Shown here piece after piece: positions 51,727 to 60,243 of a stretch of DNA of 64,000 nt (position 1 is the first letter of the stretch; every line of letters starts with the position of its first letter). The notes below the pieces were generated by a model, which had not been told where the DNA came from, ran no database searches, and worked only from the letters and a program-made list of their open reading frames with translations. Both the position numbers and the translations under genes were made by a program. This DNA comes from Panonychus citri (lineage: Eukaryota > Arthropoda > Arachnida > Trombidiformes > Tetranychidae), in the NCBI RefSeq assembly GCF_014898815.1, contig NW_026515454.1, positions 1,550,001 to 1,614,000 on the forward strand. The letters run 5' to 3'.

Positions 51727-52026
51727 AGAACAAGTAAAATGGAATTGAACAAGATTAATCACTCGTACACCTACCTGGTACTCAACCGTCAAGATCAATA
51801 ACAATTCAACCTTTACTCAATCAACCTTAGATGGAGCCACTTTATTTATCAGACTTGATCATGACTTGAAATCATTAGCTTTCTTTTTTATCTTTTGTCT
51901 CTGTTTACATCCAACTACCTAATTAGTGTATTTACTTCAGTCGATTAAACATCTTTTACATCTTTCAAAATTAAAGTATCATTGATTTAAAATTACTATA
52001 AATTAATCTATTTTCAAGAACTAAAA
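51727..52026 (+). other. Spacer between Gag-like ORFs II and III
   Basis: 300 bases without a supported ORF beyond the shifted tail of ORF II (to about 51725). It is AT-rich and lacks the host-type microsatellites. Confidence 0.4.
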
Positions 52027-52518
52027 GTGATAATGGAAGTAATTAAAAGAGAAACAGCCACATCTTCACTAATGGTGAATGAAATGAAAATGGATTGCAA
52101 CTCGCTGGTGGAGAAAGAAAAAGAGATTATGTGGCTCAATAGAGAACCTGGAGAGACGATTGTTTACCTTTACTCTGAGAATGATGAAAACCTCTCGGAA
52201 CCAACGCTAAAAATAATGCTATGGAACCTAAATGATTTGGAAAAAGAATGGGTTAAAAGTGTAACCAAATTGACCGAGGAAAATGGAAATGTGATTTACT
52301 TCATTAGAATGACAACCGAAGCCAGGAATAAATTGGCAAAGAAGAGTGACCTGTATATCCACTTTTGTGATCGTATGCTACCGGCCTTTGATCTCGTTGG
52401 AAGAAAGATAAGAGCCCTGACGAAGAATCTACACAAAGGCAACAAAGGACGAATGATAATAGCCAATCTGATGAAGGAATGCATGGCCTCAAACATAGAG
52501 TTTATCTGGAATCCTTGA
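52027..52518 (+). CDS. Gag-like ORF III, no zinc knuckles
   Basis: A 163-codon frame; the first ATG is 52033 and the frame opens upstream with a non-ATG codon. It is rich in Lys/Glu/Asn and its middle (IYFIRMTTEARNKLAKK, then a segment ending VGRKIRAL) resembles the RRM-like region of LINE Gag proteins. It stops before any knuckle. After the TGA at 52516 a further 15 codons stay open. It may be a truncated Gag or a specialised accessory ORF. I do not recognise a defined domain. Confidence 0.4.
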   Translation: MIMEVIKRETATSSLMVNEMKMDCNSLVEKEKEIMWLNREPGETIVYLYSENDENLSEPTLKIMLWNLNDLEKEWVKSVTKLTEENGNVIYFIRMTTEARNKLAKKSDLYIHFCDRMLPAFDLVGRKIRALTKNLHKGNKGRMIIANLMKECMASNIEFIWNP

Positions 52519-52970
52519 CAAATTATGAAGAGGACATTGGAGCGTATGTTTATGAACAAGTGATCAAAGGTGGCGTGAGTGGCGATCGCTTCTCGCTATC
52601 GATTAATTGAATCAATTGATTGCGATTGATTACACATGTCAGATCATCTACATAACCGACTATCTGACCAATTACAACACTTATAGTTAATCAATTCTTA
52701 AGTCCTTCCTTCTTCTCCATTTCCATCCCTCTTTCAACTCACATTATATTCAAGTATTAACTAATCAATTAACCAGTAGAAACTTGTGCTTATTATAAAT
52801 TGGTGTAACATTTCTCGTTTATCAAATTACATTTACCTATCAATTCGTCGACACTGACTAATCATTCTGACTCATCAAATTCAAGGTAAATATTAATAAC
52901 AATGCTAAAATTATGACAAACACTCTGATGATTACCTCATTGTTTAATTTTTTACTCTTTCAGGTCAAAC
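52519..52970 (+). other. Spacer with an intron-like segment upstream of ORF IV
   Basis: No ORF is supported. Bases 52886-52963 look like a compact intron: TTCAAG|GTAAAT donor, a T-rich tract, and CTCTTTCAG acceptor, seven bases before the ATG of ORF IV. If spliced, it lies in that ORF's leader. Confidence 0.35.
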
Positions 52971-53688
52971 ATGATGAACGATAGATTGAGATGCAAAGAT
53001 ACCCCAAAAGCGAATGAAGGTGATAGATTTGTTGCAACTCTTCCGTTCACTCAATTGTCCAATGCAGTGGTGATTTGTAACTCTCCTGATGAAGCAAAAA
53101 TGGCAGAGGATCAACTTAGAAGAAGTGAATTTGCTAATGTTTGGACTAAAAGGACGACAATTGAAAGGATGGAAGCTGTCATAAAACTAAAAGTTAAAGA
53201 AGATTCTTTGAAAATTTCGAAAGATGCTCCTCGAATACGATTGGTGGAAGCCAACGATGGCAATAAGGTTAACAACTGGCACTAAACCGGCCTTTACCAT
53301 CACACACAACCTAGTTAATAGCCCAGTAATTGGACCTCATTATGATCTTTTAACAACGGGAGATTTCTACTTCGAAAGATTGGAGGTCATCAAAGTTGAA
53401 CAACAAGAACTTGGTCTTCATAAAATAACCTTCACCTTTGACAACATCAAGCAAATGGAAGAAAGAAATTGGACCATAAAACTAAAAGCCATTGATTACT
53501 TTCTGGCTGATTCAATCGACATCGAGCAGTGCAGTAGATGCTATAAAATGATGACGGGAGAGGAATTTAGAAACCATTACAATTGTGGACCATCAAGATG
53601 CTCCGTCTGCCTTGAACCTCAATGTGTTTATGAGACCTTTTGTCAAAGCGAACCACTCTGTCCTTTATGCTTATCTCAAACAAAGTGA
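52971..53688 (+). pseudogene. Gag-like ORF IV with a cysteine-cluster C-terminus, one frame change
   Basis: ATG 52971 opens 104 codons (RFVATLPFTQLSNAVV near the front). At about 53260-53280 the protein-like frame moves to the next (+1) frame, which overlaps by about 60 bases and runs to TGA at 53688. The second part carries CSRCYKMM, CSVCLEPQC and CPLC pairs, a divergent version of the knuckle block of ORFs I and II, with the last knuckle cut short. Either an indel or translational frameshifting could explain the overlap; given decay elsewhere, an indel is likelier. Confidence 0.55.
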
Positions 53689-54029
53689 GATACTCCACCC
53701 AGCCAATTGCTATCCGAGATGTCTTTGTTGACTATGATACAAAACGCGATGGTAGATGTTGAGTTCGAATATCAAGATAAGATCAAATTACAACTACTTC
53801 CCCCGTTGTTTACAATTGCGAATTGCCTCTGTAATAAAGGAGGAACCAAAATGAGGTTCCTTTCTCTTATACTGAATTACCCTCAATTACATCTCTTTCC
53901 TTGCTCACTCAAACCATCAAGAATAAAACCTTCGAACAATCACCTTGTATCTCAGATATCGAACAACCTTTGTCAAGTGAAAACAACTAATTGTAACCTT
54001 AACCTTAAACGTCCCTATCTCTAAATAAA
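53689..54029 (+). other. Spacer between ORF IV and the acidic ORF
   Basis: A 105-codon open frame (53707-54024, non-ATG start) covers it, but its Leu/Pro/Asn-rich product has no Gag, EN or RT motif. I treat it as unsupported. It ends six bases before the 54030 ATG. Confidence 0.3.
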
Positions 54030-54473
54030 ATGTTTTACTCTTCAGAATCGATTAGTTTTGTTTTATCAAGTGAAGAATTGACAATGATTGAAGTTAGAGG
54101 ACCAGTTGCTGACCTTCATGACCTGAACTCGCTAAAAGGCGTATGGCAGAGAATGGACGATGGTTTTGTAAGCCTGATCTTCGGTATTGGTATGGACACT
54201 GATTTGTCATTGGTACTAATGGAAACTTTGAATGTTCTAATGGAAAAAGGCTTCAGCCTAGAGGTCATCAACTGGGAACAAATCAGGCTGGACGAAGTTG
54301 AAATGGACTTCAATTACTTACCAGTTGTACTTGAAAGCTTTTACTCTTGAAAACAAAGAAAATTGTTTGTGAAAAGTAAAGAAGATTGTAAACTCATCAA
54401 CTTGAAAAGAAAAGAGGATCAGGATGACAAACGGGTGGTCAAAAAACAAAAACCGGAAATCGACGACGAGTAA
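54030..54473 (+). CDS. Small acidic ORF with in-frame TGA and basic extension
   Basis: ATG 54030 opens 106 codons of an acidic, non-repetitive protein (MFYSSESISFVLSSEEL, later RLDEVEMDFNYLPVV). A TGA at 54348-54350 is followed in the same frame by 40 more codons to TAA 54471. That tail is strongly basic and nuclear-signal-like, containing NLKRKEDQDDKRVVKKQK. The change from acidic body to basic tail across one stop suggests either a nonsense mutation in a 147-codon ORF or readthrough. The function is unknown and I recognise no family. Confidence 0.45.
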
Positions 54474-54583
54474 ACCACAAGTTAGAAACGGTTTGCAGTT
54501 TGTTGCTCTCAGAACTCAATCAGAGTTAATAAAATGTAAACATATAAATATGTAACAGTGGAAGTTAAATAAAATAAAAAACA

Positions 54584-57539
54584 ATGGAAATAACTTTAAT
54601 TTGTGTCAATTTATTACGAAAACAAAGAACATCCTCTTCTTGAATAAATTAAGTGAATTAGAGGCGATAATCATGGCATCGGAGGATTGTGACTCTAATC
54701 ATTCGACACACAGAATAAGAGGAAATCAAACCTCTCTCACCATTCCCAAATCGTGGAGAATAATCAAACATAGCTTATACTGTGAAAGAATAATTATCTC
54801 ATTCCTCAAAAAAGGAAACTGTCTGATATGTGTTGTTGGAGTCTACAGATCACCTAGAGATCAAAAAACTTGTAGACAATTGATTGAACTCGTTGAACGT
54901 TATGACAAGGAGATACCGATGTTCATCATGGGAGATCTTAACATTGAATCATCATTATGGTCGGAAAACCCCAGAAAAAGAAACAATCTACCGGCCGCAC
55001 TGGTAAAACAATTAGAAGATACGCTACTATCAAAAGGCTTTGTGTCACTAATGGACAAGGAAGAATCAACAAGGGTAATCAATGAAGGAAGAGGTTCGGT
55101 CATTGATGTTATCTTAACAAATTCGAAGGTTAAAACAAAGAGACCCTTTTATGTTGATATGGTCAATCTGGATCACAGAATAATTGGGACGAAGGTTGTG
55201 ATTGGTTACAAAGCAGCGAGAATGATGAAATATGAAACGAGAGTACCTATTTATTCTGATCTCTTGGTAAAATGTGAAAATACAGAGCAGATGATTCATA
55301 ACATAATGCACTTATCCATACCGATTGGGGCCAGAAGGAAAGAAAGTGGAAACAGAAGAACGAGAAGAACCAGGAGAAAGATGAAAATGCTGGTATCGAA
55401 TATGAACAGTGAAGCCGAGATACGAAAAGCTCTTCTGCGTCTAGATATGAGCAAAAACAGGTCTCTTCGAATGAACAAAATACAAGATTATGACATCGAT
55501 ACATTACACAAGTTGCTGAAAAGAATGAAAATAAACCAAGACATCGAACTAACGCAACCCGTAAGTGGGAAAATGTGGTTAATGAAGAGGTTTAAAAAGA
55601 AAGATTGGACGAAGAGGAATGAGGTGTACAATGGCCTGTCTGACGAGGAACTGGATGAGATAAGCAAAATGAAATTCACCAAAAGCTCTGGATGGGCTGA
55701 TGCATTCACCATTAGACGTTGGAACCACTGCTGGAGGAAACATAGGCAGGAGATAATAGAAGTAATTAATGGTATCTTTAAAGAAGGTATCATACCAAGA
55801 GAATTACTGATAAGTGGTGGGACCCTGATACCTAAACCAAATGGAGACTTTAGAACAGTGAGGACGCAAAATTTCCTGAGTAAAATAATCGATAAGATAT
55901 TAACGACGAGAATCAGTCACTGGATTAAAGGAAAAGTGAACCTGGACAACCAATTTGCGTACAATGAAAAAGACAGAATTGATCTAATGATTAAACTCTA
56001 CGAAAATTTCAGCAACTACAGATATTGCATCTGCTTGGATATCACAAAAGCTTTCGACAGGATTGACAGGGAAGCCTTCCTAATCAGGTTGGAAGGAATT
56101 GATCGACAAACCAGGATGCTGACCAGAGAATTTACCACCCGAAGAGAAATCAGAATTCATCAGGATGGCAATTTGATAGTTAAACCTGACCCGGAAGGAC
56201 TTCAGGGCCTATCACTTGGTCCTTTACTCTTCATAATAGGTCTTGATTCGACTATGAATTGGCTAAACAGAAAAGTTTATCAACAATTGGTATTGGCCTT
56301 CGCGGACGACATTGTAGTGTTAACGAATAACGAAAAAGAAACACTGGAAGAAATTAAGGCATCACTTGCGTTGATAAATCTCGAAGTTAATAGTTCCAAA
56401 ACAAAGAGGATTGACCTTGGAAGTAACAGGAATCCTGAGCTCCTAGGGTACAAATTAACCTTATACAAAGATGAAGCAACTATTATTAGCGAAAGCTGCA
56501 GGAAAAACTCATTGAATGAACAACAACTCAAAATATTTAAAGATTTGAGACTACAAACCATCAGAACACTCTATCATTCTTATCTTAACCATGTGATGAA
56601 CCATTTAGGACTTAGTCCTTGGTATCGTAATAATCTCTATGAATACAAGGTTAACTCGTATCTAGTTATTGGAAGAAAAATAACCAATCGACTAACTAAT
56701 CAGGAAAATTGACATCAGGATGGTTTGACTTCATACACAATTTACCAAATCCAGCTACACACTACATGACAACAGTTTTGTACAAACTGTTGGAACACAA
56801 TGTATCAGAGTCGAACTTCCCGATAATGAACTGGAACAAATTAAGAGAAGTTAAAGAATCTGTTTTGGGAAAACGAGATACCGTCAGAGACCTCACCAGT
56901 GAGCAAAACACGCTTATCATAAAATGGGCAAAGAGCATCTGCGTCAGACTGGTTGACGAACATTCACTATCGGGACTCATTATATGAAGGAAAATTCAAG
57001 ACAATGATGGAAAGAACACTTCCTCGAATCTTGATGGAAAAGATAAGAATGTTCACAACGATAATCATAGGCTGGAAACTGAATTGGGAAACTGAAGAAA
57101 GAATAATGAGAATAATTGAAATGACTGGAAAGAACTTTGCCAGATCAGTCTAAGTGATTGCGAGGAAGAAGCTGTTGAGGTCATCGTCAGACCAATACTC
57201 ACAAAACTTAAAATTAAAACGAAAATCAAGGAGATTCTCGAACAACAAGAGGAGCTTATTTTCAAAGAGAGAGGAAACTCAATAATAAAAATGATCTATG
57301 GGACGAAGAAAAACCTGAAAGGAAGCCAAAGGAGGTTTTATGAGAAAAAATTAATGAAACAACTAATATTTATCAAAATAAACATCGGTGCACTTTCGCA
57401 TAATTGCGGTATGGAAATGACGATTAAGCACTTGAAAAATTGTAAAGATTGGAGACCAGAAGGAGGTTGGAAGATGACAAACAATCAAAAAAAGTGTAAA
57501 CAAATAAAAGTCAAATCGAACTGGTGTTTGAAACCATAA
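54584..57539 (+). pseudogene. LINE ORF2: APE endonuclease + reverse transcriptase, with frameshifts
   Basis: ATG 54584 starts MEITLICVNLLRKQR, matching the strand that carries the catalytic Asn of APE endonucleases. The frame then shifts near 54605-54650 into the 703-codon frame ending 56712. There the EN continues: the MASED glutamate region, FIMGDLNIESSLW (GDxN), DVILTNS, and NLDHRII (catalytic D-H). The RT follows with TLIPKPNGDFR (region 1), CICLDITKAFD (A), GLQGLSLGPLLF (B) and LAFADDIVVL (C, FADD). The thumb-like part ends at TGA 56710. The C-terminal region continues in other frames at 56709-56987, 56953-57153 and 57291-57539. The last has HNCGMEMTIKHLKNC, resembling the Cys/His motif near LINE ORF2 ends. 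Catalytic residues are kept, but at least three frame changes make it inactive as read. Confidence 0.85.
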
Positions 57540-57640
57540 AAGCCGAAAACAGCTCGCAGAGACTAGGGAGTCGACTCTCAATGGGAGAGCCATCGCCGAA
57601 GGTGATGGGAGCCGCTGTTAAGTCAGCCAAGTTAACAAAA
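57540..57640 (+). other. LINE 3' UTR with two hairpins
   Basis: Just after the last ORF2 frame the DNA can fold CTCTC-aatg-GGAGAG-like at about 57576-57590. Immediately afterwards it forms a longer stem, CCATCGCC-gaa-GGTGATGG (8 bp, one G-U pair), at about 57590-57609. Stem-loops near the 3' end are what many LINE reverse transcriptases recognise to prime. The host-type TC-rich DNA resumes at about 57650, so the element probably ends near 57640. Confidence 0.5.
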
Positions 57641-58067
57641 TGTCGCAATTAAATCTCTTTCTTTCTCTGTGTCTTCCCAATTGTGAGAGGTTTAAATTTC
57701 TTCTTGTCTCTCTTTCTCTTTCTCTTTCATCTTACCTCATATTTATTAGTCTTTTTGGCTTCAACGATGAAAATTATGTTGACAAAATAAACTCTCTCAC
57801 TTGTCTAAATGCTCACCTAGAAATGTCTCCCTCTGTTTGTCGCAATCAATTTAAAAAAATACTTTGTTTTCTTTTAATTTGTTAATCAATTTGTCGTTTT
57901 CTCCCGTAGGCCAAATACCATTTTTTTTTTGTTTTCTTGGCTTTTCGGTCTTTACCTTTAACTGACTGTGTGAATCATCATCGACAATTATCCTCACAAC
58001 ATTTGACCAGTTTTCTTGGTTCCATTGTTTTCATATTCTCTTCATATTATTGTTATCACTTGACCTC

Positions 58068-58100
<33 letters not shown>

Positions 58101-58142
58101 CTCCTCCTCTTTCCCTTTCTATTTAAACACATACACATACAT
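57641..58142 (+). promoter_or_regulatory. Upstream region and 5' leader of GOLPH3
   Basis: Pyrimidine-rich DNA without a supported ORF, including TC tracts at about 57703-57730 and 58067-58105. It lies directly before the GOLPH3 ATG and probably contains its promoter and leader, next to the end of the retroelement. Confidence 0.4.
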
Positions 58143-59393
58143 ATGAATAGAAACGAAGGTCTTGTTCAGAGAAGAGTTACCCAAGGGTGTAATTCAAATA
58201 CTACAAAGCCTATTAATGAATTTAAGGATGGTACAGATGGTGATGTTGGAAAACAATCAAAATGTGATGATGACAATGATGTTGATTCAAAGGATACTAG
58301 ATTAACGTTGATGGAGGAAGTATTACTTTTAGGATTGAAAGATAAAGAGGTGAGACAGATAAACATCAGAAATGATGATGAACAAGAAGATGAAATAATT
58401 ATAAATGTACTGGTGTTTATTGTTTATTTATCTTCTTCTTCTCAATTGTATCTTCTCTACATATCATATTTATTTCTATTTCTATCTATTTTATATAACT
58501 AATTATATGCTTCTTCTTTCTCATTCTTCATCTTCATCTTCTCTCTCTTTCTTTCTTTCTTTCTTTTCCTTTTCTGTTCTCTTTCTACCTTTTCTTCATT
58601 TAGGGGTATACGTCATTTTGGAACGATTGTATATCCACTGGATTAAGAGGATGTATTCTTATCGAATTGGCACTTCGCGGTAGAATAGAACTCGAAAAGG
58701 CTGGTATGAGACGTAGAGGTTTATTGTCAAGAAAATTAATTGTTAAAAATCCAAATGCAACAGGAGATGTGCTATTAGACGAGGCATTAAAGCACATAAA
58801 AGACACACAACCAGAAACACTACAAAGCTGGATTGACTATTTAAGTGGTTAGTATTTAATTTCTCTGGAAAAATGTAATGATATTACTATTATTTATTAT
58901 CTATTTTATTCATATTATCTTGTAATTGTTTTTACTTTTCTTTTTTGTTTTCTTTCTTGTTTTTTAAGGTGAAACCTGGAATCCACTTAGGTTAAAATAT
59001 CAATTGAAGAATGTTAGAGAACGTATAGCTAAAAATCTTGTGGAAAAAGGAGTTTTAACCACAGAGAAACAAAATTTCCTACTCTTTGATATGACCACTC
59101 ATCCATTGGTTGATTCCGGAATGAAATCTAAGTTGATTAAAAAAGTACAAGATGCCGTCCTAAGTAAATGGGTTAACGATCCACATCGTATGGATAAAAG
59201 ACTATTAGCTCTAATTATATTGGCCCATGCATCGGACGTTTTGGAAAATGCTTTCGTCTCACTTTCCGATGATGATTATGAAATTGCCATGAGAAGAGTC
59301 CGTGAACTATTAGACCTCGATATGGAAAATGAATCTATGAAACCAGGTTCCAATGAGACTATGTGGGCTATATTTGCTACATTTGTTAAATAA
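58143..59393 (+). CDS. GOLPH3: Golgi phosphoprotein 3 homologue (PI4P-binding Golgi vesicle-coat adaptor)
   Basis: Exons 58143-58349, 58604-58847 and 58969-59393 join in phase to give 291 residues; human GOLPH3 has 298. The first 55 residues are a polar Asp/Lys/Asn-rich tail. The globular domain begins LTLMEEVLLLGLKDKEGY and is highly conserved to the last residues (WAIFATFVK). The protein is a peripheral trans-Golgi factor that binds phosphatidylinositol 4-phosphate and retains glycosyltransferases; vertebrate GOLPH3 links the membrane to MYO18A. PI4P-pocket residues known in human are recognisable: W81 is W75 in SFWND, R90 is R84 in GLRG, and R174 is R167 in NVRER. The human R171 position is K164, a conservative change. 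Intron 1 begins GAG|GTGAGA and intron 2 begins AGTG|GTTAGT. Confidence 0.95.
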
Positions 59394-60243
59394 CTATATA
59401 AACATTTCCACCCGATTCACCCAGAAAAGAGCCATAAACAATTTAATTAACAACAACAACAACAACAACAACAATATAAAACACAAAAAGCACCAAAAAA
59501 AAAACTAAAATTCAACTTTTTTTTTCTCTCTCTCTCTCTCTTTCCTTCAAGAGTTAAATATACAAATTACATTGACTAATATTGATGAAGAAAAAAGAAA
59601 AAAAAAACCTAAAAAAGAAAAAACAATCACTTCACCATCTCTATCAATTGTTTCTATTTTAAATAATTTTTATTCTAATTGAACAAGGTTAATATTCGTT
59701 AATAATTGATTGGTTTTTCAATTGTTCTCGTTACATTTAATTTGTTTGTTTTTCTTTAAAAATTGATTCGGTTTTTTTTCTATGGCTGCAAGTGACATCT
59801 ATTGGTAGATAATTGAGTTAATCTCTTTTCTTTTCTTTGGTTCGGTTTGGGTGTGCGCATGCGTGGAATCCATTTTGTCTTGATTGAGTTTGAAATCTTT
59901 TTATTATGTTGAGTGTTTAACTTTTTTTTGCTTGATTATAATCAATTAATTAGTGTGGTGATTTGTTAATTTATGTGTTAAATTGGTTAAATTTGGATAA
60001 ATTAATTCATCTTTAATCGATTGGTGGTATTGGAATTGCAGGACACTTGAAAATTTTCCATCAAAAACTTGGTTATCCATTTTTTGACCAATTTTTTTTT
60101 GGTTTTTTCTCTTTTTCTCTTTCTCTCTTTCTCTTTCTTTCCTTTAACATCCTCTCTCTTTCTCTCTCTTTTTTGCCTTTTTTCCTTTCTCTCTCTTTCT
60201 CTTTACATCTTTGTTCTACACTCTCTCTTCTTCTCTTCTTTCA
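59394..60243 (+). promoter_or_regulatory. GOLPH3 3' UTR and SMARCC promoter/leader, with NRF1-like palindrome
   Basis: The left part is the GOLPH3 3' side with (CAA)n at about 59451-59475. At 59854-59863 TGCGCATGCG matches the core of the NRF1 / Drosophila Ewg palindrome, a common element of housekeeping promoters, and the only such GC-rich palindrome I noticed here. A good acceptor-like site, TTGGAATTGCAG|GAC, lies at about 60040, so a leader intron is possible. A 150-base pyrimidine tract precedes the ATG at 60244. Confidence 0.5.

Larger units (their letters stand above)
49733..57640 (+). mobile_element. Decayed APE-type non-LTR retrotransposon (LINE) with several Gag-like ORFs
   Basis: About 7.9 kb of + strand DNA contains, in order: Gag-like segment I (49733-50515), Gag-like II (50650-51726), Gag-like III without knuckles (52027-52518), Gag-like IV (52971-53688), a small acidic ORF with basic extension (54030-54473), and an endonuclease/reverse-transcriptase ORF (54584 to about 57539). 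A 3' tail with stable hairpins (57540-57640) follows. Codon use and base composition are coding-like and lack the host's repeat tracts. The APE endonuclease, RT with FADD, and CCHC knuckles place it in the Jockey/I-type part of LINE diversity; the exact clade is uncertain. Several frameshifts show it is decayed. Typical LINEs have one ORF1, so this is either an unusual multi-ORF element or a nest of insertions. Confidence 0.85.
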
